Counted from the stretch's first letter, positions 37,932 to 45,904 are shown. The stretch is DNA of 54,685 nt from GCA-016432345 sp964544105 (GCA_964544105.1 CAZIZQ010000002.1:1-54685), one strand, 5' to 3'. The notes: generated by a model from the letters alone, not told the origin. Program-made: numbers and translations.

Positions 37932-39387
37932 CCCCTAATGTAGATATTTTTTGCACTTCTGTTTCTCCGTTATCTTTATCTATAATCTCGTAGCCCATTT
38001 TTTTTATGGTGTTTCGCAGGTGGTCGGCACTGGAAAACCGTTTTGCTTTTCTCATCTGCTGTCTCTCCTGCATCAATTCCATAACCCGAGCAGGAATTTT
38101 TTCTACACTCTTTGTAAAACCATTTTCGTAAACAGACCACAACCCTAATCCTAAAACCTCGTCAAACCGCAATAGAGCATCTAATTTTGCATAAGAGGGA
38201 TAGTCTGATTTTACCAATTCCCACACAATGCCGAGCGCCTGGGATACGTTAAGGTCGTCGTTAATTGCATCCAAAAAACGCTGATTAAATTCGGCACACG
38301 AAATTTTTTTCCTAGATACTTCTTCTCTCTTCCATAACACAATGTGCTCCCATAACCGCTCCAGACTCTTCTGTGCTGCAGTTAAGGCATCCCAGGTAAA
38401 ATTCATTTCCTGCCGGTAGTGAGTCTGTAAATACAAATACCGTAAGCTCAACGGATGATATCCTTTATTTTTGACATCCTGCACAGTAAAAATATTGCCA
38501 ATACTTTTACTCATTTTGTGTCCTTCTACCATGAGGAATGCGTGATGTACCCAAAAATTAACAAATTTTCGGCCCGATGCTGCCTCGCTTTGGGCAATTT
38601 CATTGGTATGATGAATACTAATATGGTCGATACCACCGGTATGGATATCGAAAGTTGGACCTAGATTTTTCATACTCATAGCACTACATTCTATATGCCA
38701 CCCCGGAAAACCAACGCCCCGCCTCGCCGAAGACTCGGACGAGTCGAGGCGGGCCCAAGGACTTTCCCATTCCATTTCTCTCCTCGCTCCGCTCGGAGTA
38801 AACTTCCATAAAGCAAAGTCTGAAATATTTTTCTTACCCTCAACTACCTCTACTCTGGCTCCTGCTTTTAATTCGTCTGGGTTTTGGCAGGACAGCTTAA
38901 AATAATCTTTAAATTTTGAAGTATCAAAATACACGCCGTCGGAAATTTTGTAGGTGTATCCTTTTTCTTCCAAGATTTGAATAAGTTCTATTTGATCTTG
39001 GATTGCTTCAGTAGCATGAACAATAACATCTGGTCGCTTAATACTCAAAATGTCCATAGAGTCAAAAAACTGCTTTTCAAATTTCTTGGCTATATCCCAA
39101 ACTGACATACCAAACTTCAAAGCTCCCTTTTCCATCTTATCTTCCCCTGTATCTGCATCCGATGTTAAATGACCAACGTCGGTAATATTCATCACATGTT
39201 TTACCTCATATCCATTGAATTTTAGTACTCTAACCAAAATATCGTCGCCAACATAGCGGCGCATGTGACCAATATGCTGAAAATCATAAACCGTCGGACC
39301 ACAACTGTACATCCCAACCCTGTGGGGCTGAAGTGATTTAAATTCTTCTACTTTCCGAGTTAATGTATTGTAAATCTTTAACATCAT
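37918..39387 (-). CDS. cysS: Cysteinyl-tRNA synthetase with two in-frame repeat inserts
   Basis: A 489-residue class I synthetase: MYSCGPTVYDFQHIGHMRRYV (HIGH-type motif with zinc Cys), GWHIECSAMSMKNLG (zinc Cys), HHTNEIAQSEAASG, and KMSKSIGN. Between WKF and GWH the normal short link WESPWGxGRP is expanded: PSGARREMEWESPW and then about 13 extra residues, ARLDSSESSARRGVGFP, encoded by palindromic repeat sequence (38718-38754, and a smaller one near 38780-38798). The inserts sit in a surface loop and keep frame. Its ATG overlaps the upstream gene by 4 nt. Confidence 0.93.
   Translation of the reverse strand: MMLKIYNTLTRKVEEFKSLQPHRVGMYSCGPTVYDFQHIGHMRRYVGDDILVRVLKFNGYEVKHVMNITDVGHLTSDADTGEDKMEKGALKFGMSVWDIAKKFEKQFFDSMDILSIKRPDVIVHATEAIQDQIELIQILEEKGYTYKISDGVYFDTSKFKDYFKLSCQNPDELKAGARVEVVEGKKNISDFALWKFTPSGARREMEWESPWARLDSSESSARRGVGFPGWHIECSAMSMKNLGPTFDIHTGGIDHISIHHTNEIAQSEAASGRKFVNFWVHHAFLMVEGHKMSKSIGNIFTVQDVKNKGYHPLSLRYLYLQTHYRQEMNFTWDALTAAQKSLERLWEHIVLWKREEVSRKKISCAEFNQRFLDAINDDLNVSQALGIVWELVKSDYPSYAKLDALLRFDEVLGLGLWSVYENGFTKSVEKIPARVMELMQERQQMRKAKRFSSADHLRNTIKKMGYEIIDKDNGETEVQKISTLGVDKI
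38718..38754. repeat. Hairpin-forming palindromic insert inside cysS
   Basis: Outer arms CCCGCCTC/GAGGCGGG and inner arms GACTCG/CGAGTC form one long hairpin with a small bulge. It encodes about 12 residues that break the conserved ESPW...GWHIEC block. Confidence 0.75.
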
Positions 39388-39869
39388 CCTGCTCCCATTG
39401 GCGCTTCGGTTTTTCGCTCCTGTTGCAAAACCGCAATTGGTTTTTTCTTTTCCTCGTCTTTTTTCTTCTCTTGTAAATCTTCCATTCCTAATCTTTCCAT
39501 TCGGTCTGCTTCCCGCTCTTGCTTCTCCTGCACTTCTTCTGGCCTGCCTTGAGGAGTAATGAGTTTTTGGTAATACTCACCATGCAGTTGTTGACGAAGT
39601 TCTGCAATTTCTTGTGCTTCTTCTGGCGACTTTCCAGGGGGTTTTTGATTTGGCGCTGCCCCGTACAATTCTTTAACAAAATCTGTATTTTCCTTCTTGG
39701 ATTTTTCTGCCATTTCTTGCGGTGGTTTCTGTTGCCTTTCTTTTACCTCGATCCCAATTTGCGATGCAACAGTTTTGACTGCAGCTTTTGGAGCACTTGC
39801 AATAGTTTGTCCAAGTTGTTTTCCTAAATTTCCAAATTGTTGTTTTATATCACCAAAAACTCCGCTCAT
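39384..39869 (-). CDS. Charged coiled-coil-like hypothetical protein
   Basis: A 161-residue hydrophilic protein. An N-terminal Gly/Ala-rich segment (GVFGDIKQQFGNLGKQLGQTI) is followed by a Glu/Lys/Gln-rich part with KPPGKSPEEAQEIAELRQQL and EVQEKQEREADRMERL, likely helical or disordered, and a tail rich in Lys and Glu. No catalytic motif. Similar low-complexity proteins occur in CPR genomes; family not assigned with certainty. It lies between the DUF59 protein and cysS, overlapping cysS by 4 nt. Confidence 0.6.
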   Translation of the reverse strand: MSGVFGDIKQQFGNLGKQLGQTIASAPKAAVKTVASQIGIEVKERQQKPPQEMAEKSKKENTDFVKELYGAAPNQKPPGKSPEEAQEIAELRQQLHGEYYQKLITPQGRPEEVQEKQEREADRMERLGMEDLQEKKKDEEKKKPIAVLQQERKTEAPMGAG

Positions 39870-39872
39870 AAA

Positions 39873-40181
39873 TTACCGTATAATTCCTAATTGTTCTTTT
39901 GTTTCGTCACTCATTTTGTCCGGATTCCATGCCGGCTCCCAAACCAAATTAATCCTTACGTCTTTAACACCTTCAATTTTTTTAACTGCCTCCGGCACCC
40001 ATTCTTCAAAAACAATTGACAACGGACAACCAGGAGAAGTCAACGTCATTACAACTTCCACGCTTCCCTTTTTCTCGTCAATAATTGTATCGTATATAAG
40101 CCCCAAATCAACAATGTTAATGTTAAGTTCGGGATCAATAACCTCTTTAAGATATTCTAAGACAATTTCCTTCGTAATCAT
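39873..40181 (-). CDS. DUF59/MIP18-family Fe-S assembly factor (SufT/PaaD-like)
   Basis: A 102-residue protein matching the whole DUF59 family: VLEYLKEVIDPELNINIVDLGLIYD, then MTLTSPGCPLSIVFEEWVPEAVKKI with the conserved reactive Cys, and VRINLVWEPAWNPDKMS. These proteins help mature Fe-S proteins. It lies in an operon between the STAS-like gene and the hypothetical protein, upstream of cysS; cysteine use links the two loosely. Confidence 0.9.
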   Translation of the reverse strand: MITKEIVLEYLKEVIDPELNINIVDLGLIYDTIIDEKKGSVEVVMTLTSPGCPLSIVFEEWVPEAVKKIEGVKDVRINLVWEPAWNPDKMSDETKEQLGIIR

Positions 40182-40186
40182 AATTC

Positions 40187-40453
40187 TTATCGTTTATCTA
40201 GAATAGCTAAAGTAGCTTCGACAGAAGGGTTATCAATGTTATGTAGTACTACTTTTTCTTTAAACCTCTCACGCAGAGGAGTCAAAAATTCATCTGTCCA
40301 CGAGGGAGTTAATACTACAACACCATCAAAATCAACAATTACTTCTTCATTTGGCGAGATTCCATTTAATACCGGCTGGAATGCTAACCAAGCTTCTTTT
40401 CCTGCAGGTCGTGATACCAATGTTGTGCCAAATTTTTTTAATTCTATAATCAT
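40187..40453 (-). CDS. STAS-like domain protein (DUF4325-like)
   Basis: An 88-residue single-domain protein. The segment VIVDFDGVVVLTPSWTDEFLTPLRERF matches the STAS-like pattern DFxGVxxxxxSxxDEL, and the rest reads as the alternating strands of the small alpha/beta fold. A serine/threonine lies at the position phosphorylated in anti-anti-sigma proteins (TPSWTD). It overlaps the MerR-ATPase gene by 4 nt, so they are made together and are likely to bind each other. The regulatory role is inference. Confidence 0.75.
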   Translation of the reverse strand: MIIELKKFGTTLVSRPAGKEAWLAFQPVLNGISPNEEVIVDFDGVVVLTPSWTDEFLTPLRERFKEKVVLHNIDNPSVEATLAILDKR

Positions 40454-41184
40454 ATTACTTCCTCAAAACTTATTGTAGCAAAACAACCGTTTATAGGAAC
40501 TTTCGCTTGCTGTATTACTAAATCGTTATCGCCTTGTTTTAAGTATAGCTCTGCATCACCAGTTTGGAAATAGAGCGAAAATGGATGCTTAACAATAATC
40601 GATCTAACAAATTTCAAACCATTACCTCTTGTTTCTGGATATCGACCAGAAATAGTTTCAGTAAAGGCAACTTTTATAGCTTCACTTGAGCTAGCGAGTT
40701 TCGGTCGTACCCTTTTTAACGTCGTTAGAATACCTTGCCCACGATCTGCCAGTACTACTTTTCTATCCCTAAGGGAGTATGAAAAGAAAACGCCTGGAAT
40801 ATCCGGCCAATTTCCTAAATTGTGGTCAAAAGAATTATTCCCAATTTCTCCGGCCACTGCGGTAATAAGCGAAACAACTTCAATCTGTGCAAGACGCGAA
40901 AGCTCTGACTGGAGTTTCTCAAGCCTGGCTTGAAATACATCGCGAGTTTGACAGTACATAGCTGGACTGGGTACATCTGGATGCGTTGCCTCTATCCAAT
41001 TGCGAGCGATAGCGTCAACCTTTTGTAAAAATTGGTCTATATCTGATTGATGATAGAATCTATGACCCAAAGGACCACTACGAACCGATGGTAAACGACC
41101 CGCAGTATCCCATCTCCTAAGAGTATCGATAGAAACATTCAGTAATTTCGCTACTTGCCCAATAGATAAAAGATTATCTTGCAT
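40450..41184 (-). CDS. MerR-type HTH fused to a GHKL (HATPase_c) domain
   Basis: Starting at ATG 41184 gives 244 residues. Residues 6-55 are a MerR/excisionase-type HTH: LSIGQVAKLLNVSIDTLRRWDTAG with GHRFYHQSDIDQFL. After a helical linker (about 60-105) comes a GHKL ATPase: N-box AVAGEIGNNSFDHN, G1 box VVLADRGQGI, and G2 box RGNGLKFVRSI. The combination resembles an anti-sigma kinase of the RsbW/SpoIIAB class attached to a DNA-binding domain, and the next gene is a STAS-like protein, as in partner switching. 13-bp direct repeats flank its own -10 box. Confidence 0.87.
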   Translation of the reverse strand: MQDNLLSIGQVAKLLNVSIDTLRRWDTAGRLPSVRSGPLGHRFYHQSDIDQFLQKVDAIARNWIEATHPDVPSPAMYCQTRDVFQARLEKLQSELSRLAQIEVVSLITAVAGEIGNNSFDHNLGNWPDIPGVFFSYSLRDRKVVLADRGQGILTTLKRVRPKLASSSEAIKVAFTETISGRYPETRGNGLKFVRSIIVKHPFSLYFQTGDAELYLKQGDNDLVIQQAKVPINGCFATISFEEVI

Positions 41185-41194
41185 AGCTATATAA

Positions 41195-41237
41195 GTAAAC
41201 CTATGCATATTATAGCAAATCTATGTAAACCTATGCA
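41195..41237. repeat. Pair of 13-bp direct repeats (candidate operators)
   Basis: GTAAACCTATGCA occurs at 41195-41207 and 41225-41237, exactly 30 bp apart (about three helical turns). One copy overlaps the -35 box and the other lies just beyond the -10 box of the MerR-ATPase gene. Confidence 0.8.
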
Positions 41238-41238
41238 A
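41209..41238 (-). promoter_or_regulatory. Promoter of the MerR-ATPase/STAS operon
   Basis: Minus strand TTGCAT (41233-41238), 18 bp, TATAAT (41209-41214). The long 18-bp spacer and embedded repeats resemble MerR-type promoters in layout. Predicted leader about 18 nt. Confidence 0.72.
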
Positions 41239-41258
41239 GTCCTGCCTTTGCACTGTGG

Positions 41259-41867
41259 CTAGTACTCGTTTCGGCCTTCCATTGCCCGCTGGAGGGTGAC
41301 ATCGTCGGCGTATTCGATATCTGCCCCAACCGGTAGTCCCCGCCCGATTCTCGTAACTTTGAACTTTGAACTTTGAACTTTGAACTGTTTGGCCAGATAC
41401 ATTGCCGTTGCCTCGCCTTCCATAGTGGGATTCGTCGCTAAAATTATTTCCTTCACCCTTTCCCCTTCACCCTTTACCCTATCAAGCAATTGTTTGATAT
41501 AAATTTCCTCTGGGCCGATATTGTTAAGAGGGTCAATTTTCCCATGCAGCACATGGTAAACACCGCGATATTTTCCATTTTTCTCCAGGGCAAAAATATC
41601 TAGCGGCTGTTCAACAACACAAATTGTCGCTTTATCTCTTTGCGGATCACCACAAATACTACATGGATCTGTCTCGTCTACTACAAAACATACTGAACAT
41701 ATAACTGTTCCTTTCTTAAGGTTTTGTACCGACACAGAAAAACGATCAAGTTCACCTTGAGGAACATGTAAAAGGTAAAATGTTAGCCGCTGGGCAGTTT
41801 TGGGACCGATGCCCGGCAAACGTTCGAAGGACTCCATAAGATTTTGGATGGCTTTAGGAATTTTCAT
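41259..41867 (-). CDS. recR: Recombination protein RecR
   Basis: A 202-residue RecR: HhH region LMESFERLPGIGPKTAQRLTFYLL in two parts, zinc finger CSVCFVVDETDPCSIC, and Toprim motifs VVEQPLDIFALEKNGKYRGVYHVLHGKIDPL and LATNPTMEGEATAMYLA. Near the C-terminus the normal segment before TRIGRGLPVG is replaced by KQFKVQSSKFKV, encoded by a heptamer tandem repeat. It acts with RecO in gap repair. Overlaps the first prs gene by 4 nt. Confidence 0.94.
   Translation of the reverse strand: MKIPKAIQNLMESFERLPGIGPKTAQRLTFYLLHVPQGELDRFSVSVQNLKKGTVICSVCFVVDETDPCSICGDPQRDKATICVVEQPLDIFALEKNGKYRGVYHVLHGKIDPLNNIGPEEIYIKQLLDRVKGEGERVKEIILATNPTMEGEATAMYLAKQFKVQSSKFKVTRIGRGLPVGADIEYADDVTLQRAMEGRNEY
41355..41386. 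repeat. Heptamer tandem repeat inside recR
   Basis: AACTTTG repeated about four and a half times on the plus strand. Confidence 0.85.
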
Positions 41868-42763
41868 TTTTGTATGGCACGGGCAATCATTGGGGCAACT
41901 GATAGTACCTCGAGTTTTACAAATTTCTTCTTTTCCGGAATGGCAATAGTGTCTGTGACATATACTTTTGAAACAATAGACTTCTGCAAAACCGCAGGGG
42001 CTTTTTCCGAAAATACCGCGTGCGTTGCAAAAACAACAATATCGGAAATGTCGTTTTTTTGCAAAAGATCTGCCGCCTGCACAATTGTTTTGCCACTCGA
42101 TATCATATCGTCAATAATAATCGCCCGCTTCTTGCCCTGCAACTGCCCCTGGATACCCAACGCCGTAATACTACCTGTTGTAACATCTCGGTTTTTTTCT
42201 ATGGCAACCCACGGCATACCACCAAGAAGTTGAGAAAGTATCTTTATGCGTCGTATTCCGACTGGTATACTGAGTTTTCCGAGTTTTCCGAGTTTTCCGA
42301 GTTTTCTGATCCTTTCTGCAAAAAGAGGTAAAGCAGACAAATGCAAAACAGGAATAGTAAATAGTTGCTCTATTCGGGACGAATGACCGTCGATAATGAG
42401 TACACGGCTAGCTCCAACCGATTCAATAATCTTTCTAACAACATCCAAAGAAACTGCTTCGCCATCGCGAAAGATATGATCCTGTCTCTGATATCCAAGG
42501 TATGGCACAACAACAGTTACCAACGAAGCCCCGCTGCGCTTGGCTGCATCGATAAGCAATAATAATTCTACAAAATGTGTATCTACCGGAGGAGAGGTTG
42601 GCTCAACAATAATAACGTCCTCATCAACCACAGATTCTCGAAGCTGAATACGACGCTCTCCATCGGGAAACATATGTGTTTCCAAAGTAGACAAAGAAAT
42701 CGACAAAGAAGAGGCTATTTCTGTCGCTAATTTCTTGTTGGCGTTACCGCTAAAAATCTTCAT
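41864..42763 (-). CDS. Divergent ribose-phosphate pyrophosphokinase paralogue
   Basis: A 299-residue PRPP-synthetase-fold protein. Conserved: PVDTHFVELLLLIDAAKRSGA, VVVPYLGYQRQDHIFRDGEAVS, LIIDGHSSRIEQLF, and the PRPP loop RAIIIDDMISSGKTIV. The ribose-5-phosphate segment (VASPDxGG in normal enzymes, just before the IRRIKILSQLLGG block) is replaced by KLGKLGKLGKLSIPVG, encoded by a 9-bp minisatellite. It may be catalytically altered, or a regulatory PRPP-synthetase-associated type subunit. It overlaps recR by 4 nt and follows the canonical prs by 7 nt. Confidence 0.82.
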   Translation of the reverse strand: MKIFSGNANKKLATEIASSLSISLSTLETHMFPDGERRIQLRESVVDEDVIIVEPTSPPVDTHFVELLLLIDAAKRSGASLVTVVVPYLGYQRQDHIFRDGEAVSLDVVRKIIESVGASRVLIIDGHSSRIEQLFTIPVLHLSALPLFAERIRKLGKLGKLGKLSIPVGIRRIKILSQLLGGMPWVAIEKNRDVTTGSITALGIQGQLQGKKRAIIIDDMISSGKTIVQAADLLQKNDISDIVVFATHAVFSEKAPAVLQKSIVSKVYVTDTIAIPEKKKFVKLEVLSVAPMIARAIQK

Positions 42764-42770
42764 CTTGGAT

Positions 42771-43727
42771 TTATAAAATGAGGTCGCGGCTAATAGATTC
42801 TCCGCTTTCTATTCTTTTGATCGCCTCTGCCAGTAACGGAGCAATTGGAACAATTGTTATTTTTGGATTCTGTAATACATCTTCTTTTTGAGCAATTGTA
42901 TCGGTAATAATTACTTCTTCGATTGCCGATTCATCGATGCGAGACAACGCTTCCTTTGAAAAAACGCCGTGAGTTGCAACTGCCCGAATACTTTTTGCCC
43001 CTCTGTCTTTCATAAAGTTTGCTGCATTAACAATAGTACCAGCAGTATCAATCATATCATCAACAATAATCACATTTTTATCCTTAACATCCCCTATCAT
43101 TCCTAATACATCAGATTTGTTATTTACTGCAATATCCCGCTGCTTATACACAAGCGCAAGGCCTTCGGCACCAAGTAATTTTGCATATCCTGTTGCCCGC
43201 GTCATTCCACCCTTATCTGGTGATGCAAGTACAAGATTACCCAGGTTTCTCTCTTTAATTACCGGAATTATTGAATAACTACCATACAAATTATCCCACG
43301 AGACATGCACAAATCCTTGTTGTTGTTCGGAGTGAATATCGACAGTTGCAATACGATCTGCACCTGCATTAACCAACATATTTGCCACCACCGACGCACT
43401 AATTGGCACATGGGGCATTTCTTTTCTGTCCTGCCTGGCATAACCAAAGTATGGAGCAACTATAATAATCTCACTAGCCGATGCTCGCCTAGCAGCATCG
43501 ATCATAAATAAAAGCTCCATGATGTGGTCGTTAACTGGAGCAGAGGTTGACTGAATAATAAAGACGTGACGGCGCCTTAAATTTGGAGCAATCCTAACCC
43601 TAATTTCGGTGTCAGCAAAAGTGCTGATTGATTCATGTACCGAAACGCCAAGCAAACTGCCTATTTCTTTTGCCAAATTTGGATTTGACCTGCCTGTTAG
43701 TAAAACAAAACGATCACTACCATTCAT
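42771..43727 (-). CDS. prs: Ribose-phosphate pyrophosphokinase
   Basis: A 318-residue, standard-length PRPP synthetase: FIIQSTSAPVNDHIMELLFMIDAA, VAPYFGYARQDRKE, ATVDIHSEQQQGFV, the ribose-phosphate motif ASPDKGGMTRA and the PRPP loop NVIIVDDMIDTAGTIV. It makes PRPP from ribose-5-phosphate and ATP for purines, pyrimidines, histidine and the phosphoribosyltransferase encoded at 18.4 kb. It sits between ybaB and the divergent paralogue. Confidence 0.95.
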   Translation of the reverse strand: MNGSDRFVLLTGRSNPNLAKEIGSLLGVSVHESISTFADTEIRVRIAPNLRRRHVFIIQSTSAPVNDHIMELLFMIDAARRASASEIIIVAPYFGYARQDRKEMPHVPISASVVANMLVNAGADRIATVDIHSEQQQGFVHVSWDNLYGSYSIIPVIKERNLGNLVLASPDKGGMTRATGYAKLLGAEGLALVYKQRDIAVNNKSDVLGMIGDVKDKNVIIVDDMIDTAGTIVNAANFMKDRGAKSIRAVATHGVFSKEALSRIDESAIEEVIITDTIAQKEDVLQNPKITIVPIAPLLAEAIKRIESGESISRDLIL

Positions 43728-43731
43728 ACTA

Positions 43732-44016
43732 TTATTTTCCGCCGCCTAGTAGTCCGCTTAAGCCACCCCCCATTTGAGAAAGCTTTTTAGCTGCTACTTC
43801 TTGGGATTTTTTAACTGCTTCATTTACTGCTTCTAAAATGTCTTCATCTGAACGGCCGTTGGATTCGAGTTCTCGCATTTTTTGATCGCCGGTAATAACA
43901 ATGCGAACACCGTTTTTTTCGACTTCCAACACTTCTTGAGATAGGACTTTTTGAATTTCCATTGCCTGATCCCGCATTTTTTTAAGTTCTGCTATTTGTC
44001 CAAAAGGATTAAACAT
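43732..44016 (-). CDS. YbaB/EbfC nucleoid-associated protein
   Basis: A 94-residue protein with the YbaB pattern: a first helix FGQIAELKKMRDQAMEIQKVL, strands VLEVEKNGVRIVITGDQKMREL, and a C-terminal helix EDILEAVNEAVKKSQEVAAKKL. Glycine-rich tail GGGLSGLLGGGK. GGGAGGTG lies 7 nt upstream of the ATG. The dnaX-ybaB-recR order is conserved in bacteria; here two prs genes are inserted between ybaB and recR. Confidence 0.93.
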   Translation of the reverse strand: MFNPFGQIAELKKMRDQAMEIQKVLSQEVLEVEKNGVRIVITGDQKMRELESNGRSDEDILEAVNEAVKKSQEVAAKKLSQMGGGLSGLLGGGK

Positions 44017-44022
44017 AAAAAA

Positions 44023-45396
44023 TCACCTCCCTCGCAACACCACTAACACTTTAATACTATTCCCTGTTACTTCTTTACCCGCTTTTTCTAAAATCTTTAT
44101 TGCTTTTTCTTCTTCCAACTTTTCTTTGTGAAACTTATATTTCGTTTCAATAACTGCTTCCTTTTCATCATATCGCACCATGTGGCATCCGCGCAAGACC
44201 CCGGCAATAGTATGGTTTTCTTTTTTCACCGCATCTAAAAAGGCAAACCAAAAATTCCGATCTTCCAATTTTTCTTCTTTCACTTCCGTACTAACGCTTG
44301 GCACTGATTGGGACAGTGTATATTCTACAATTACCAACTCCAATGGTAATTGTGGCAATACCGCGTATTTTATTTCTCCATGAGCCTTAGACAATAATTC
44401 AACAAGTTTTTTAATCTCTTCGATATTTAAATCACCCTGTAATTTAGAATTCTTTACCCCTACCCGAACGAGCAATTGTAAATGTAACTCATCAATACAT
44501 TGTTCGATAAAGTATTTTATATCTATTCCACTTTCAACTAATGCTTCAACTACCTGTAATCCTGCTTTTGTATCTTTCTGACTCAAAACCTTCAGTAAAC
44601 CATCTACTTGATACTTGATACTAGATACTAGATACTTTTTCTCTACCATCTCTCTTGTAATCTTCTTCCCTTTTGCTAACCCAACTACTTCTTCAAGCGC
44701 CTTTGCGCCATCCCGAAAGCTACCATCTGAAAACTTGGCAATTACTTCTAGTGATTCATCATCAGCTTCCAAGGTCTCACCTTGGAGCACGCGCTTAAAC
44801 GAGCGAACCAGCTCTTCTACTGTTGCGCGGGAGAAGGCAATTTGGAAACAGCGCGAACCAATTGTTGCCGGCACTTTATGTGATTCGGTAGTGCATAAAA
44901 TAAATAAGGCATGACTTGGGGGCTCTTCGAGGGTTTTTAACAGAGCGTTAAATGCCTCGGTTGTGAGCATGTGGACTTCATCGATAATATAAACTTTTTT
45001 CTTTGCTCCAAATGGCGCAAGGCCAATTTTTTCTTGTAAAGAGCGAATTTCATCAATCCCCCGATTGGATGCACCATCGATTTCCAAAACATCAAGATTT
45101 GTACCGTTGGTAATAGAAATACACTGATTACATTTGTTACAGGGTTCTATATTTTCAAAGTTTTGAGCTTTGAGCTGTAGTTTTGAGTTTTGAGTTTTGA
45201 GTTTTGAGTTATTCTCGCAGTTGACCACCTTAGCTACAATCCGTGCGGTTGAGGTTTTACCCAAACCCTTTGGCCCGGTAAATAGAAAAGCATGGGGAAC
45301 GTTTGCTCCGGACAATGCAGCAGTAAGTCTCTCCCTAACTAACGCATTATCTAAATCGGCAATATTCTGGGGACGATATTTACGGTAAAAAACCAT
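44023..45396 (-). CDS. dnaX: DNA polymerase III subunit gamma/tau
   Basis: Starting at ATG 45396 gives 457 residues: VFYRKYRPQNIADL, Walker A FTGPKGLGKTSTARI, the zinc module (CNKCNQCISITNG), Walker B KVYIIDEVHML and the sensor segment FILCTTESHKVPATIGSRC. Two heptamer tandem repeats interrupt it: one just before the zinc module (NSKLKTQNSKLQLKAQN) and one after KKYLVSS (44606-44640). It loads the sliding clamp at the replication fork. Confidence 0.94.
   Translation of the reverse strand: MVFYRKYRPQNIADLDNALVRERLTAALSGANVPHAFLFTGPKGLGKTSTARIVAKVVNCENNSKLKTQNSKLQLKAQNFENIEPCNKCNQCISITNGTNLDVLEIDGASNRGIDEIRSLQEKIGLAPFGAKKKVYIIDEVHMLTTEAFNALLKTLEEPPSHALFILCTTESHKVPATIGSRCFQIAFSRATVEELVRSFKRVLQGETLEADDESLEVIAKFSDGSFRDGAKALEEVVGLAKGKKITREMVEKKYLVSSIKYQVDGLLKVLSQKDTKAGLQVVEALVESGIDIKYFIEQCIDELHLQLLVRVGVKNSKLQGDLNIEEIKKLVELLSKAHGEIKYAVLPQLPLELVIVEYTLSQSVPSVSTEVKEEKLEDRNFWFAFLDAVKKENHTIAGVLRGCHMVRYDEKEAVIETKYKFHKEKLEEEKAIKILEKAGKEVTGNSIKVLVVLRGR
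45159..45210. repeat. Heptamer tandem repeat inside dnaX
   Basis: TTTTGAG repeated four times (45181-45208) with degenerate units before it (GTTTTGAG, CTTTGAG). It encodes the Lys/Gln/Asn-rich stretch before the zinc module. A second block of ACTTGAT/ACTAGAT units is at 44606-44640. Confidence 0.8.
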
Positions 45397-45502
45397 AGTA
45401 AAAAACTCAAAGCGCAAAACGCAAAGCTCAAATCTACAACGTAAAGCTTAAAACTTTTTAGTTCTGAACTGTAGTTTTGACTTTTGACATTTGAGTTTTG
45501 AG
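45397..45502. repeat. Degenerate heptamer-repeat spacer between ybeY and dnaX
   Basis: No gene is seen. The spacer is built of heptamer-like units related to the dnaX repeat (AAAACTC, AAAGCGC, AAAACGC, AAAGCTC, then TTTTGAC, TTTTGAC, ATTTGAG, TTTTGAG). Confidence 0.6.
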
Positions 45503-45904
45503 CTATTCATCGTGGTGTATTCCAAGTAAGTGCAACACCCCGTGCGTCACTAACTCATCAATCTTGTCATCAACAAGCATATCCTCTTCTGCTGCCTCAC
45601 GGATTACCTGCGGATAGGACACAATAACATCTCCCAGTCGAAGAACATCTGCTCTCTCTGATGGAGGCAGCACAATTGATTCTCCGTCTGATAAAGAAAA
45701 CGATAATACGTTTGTCGTCTTATCAAAATTACGGTATTGCTTGTTGAGAGCATGCATTTTTCTATCTCCTACAACAGCAACTGATATTTCTGTATCTCGG
45801 GCAATCTCTTGTTGCTGCAAAAGATTATTAATTGCAGATGCTATACGTTTGCGGTTTACCTTATATCTGCTCTCGACGTATATCGAAACATTACTATTGG
45901 CCAT
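45503..45904 (-). CDS. ybeY: rRNA maturation endonuclease YbeY
   Basis: A 133-residue UPF0054 protein: VVGDRKMHALNKQYRNFDKTTNVLSF followed by LGDVIVSYPQVIREA, and the zinc motif THGVLHLLGIHHDE (HGxLHLxGxxHD). It processes 16S rRNA ends and acts in ribosome quality control. It overlaps rpsU by 11 nt, a sensible ribosome-linked pair. The protein ends right after the zinc motif, shorter than usual. Confidence 0.94.
   Translation of the reverse strand: MANSNVSIYVESRYKVNRKRIASAINNLLQQQEIARDTEISVAVVGDRKMHALNKQYRNFDKTTNVLSFSLSDGESIVLPPSERADVLRLGDVIVSYPQVIREAAEEDMLVDDKIDELVTHGVLHLLGIHHDE

Noticed and set aside
45159..45210. A CRISPR array, suggested by regular repeats.
   Set aside because: Units are seven bases with no spacers, some are within coding sequence, and no cas gene is present.
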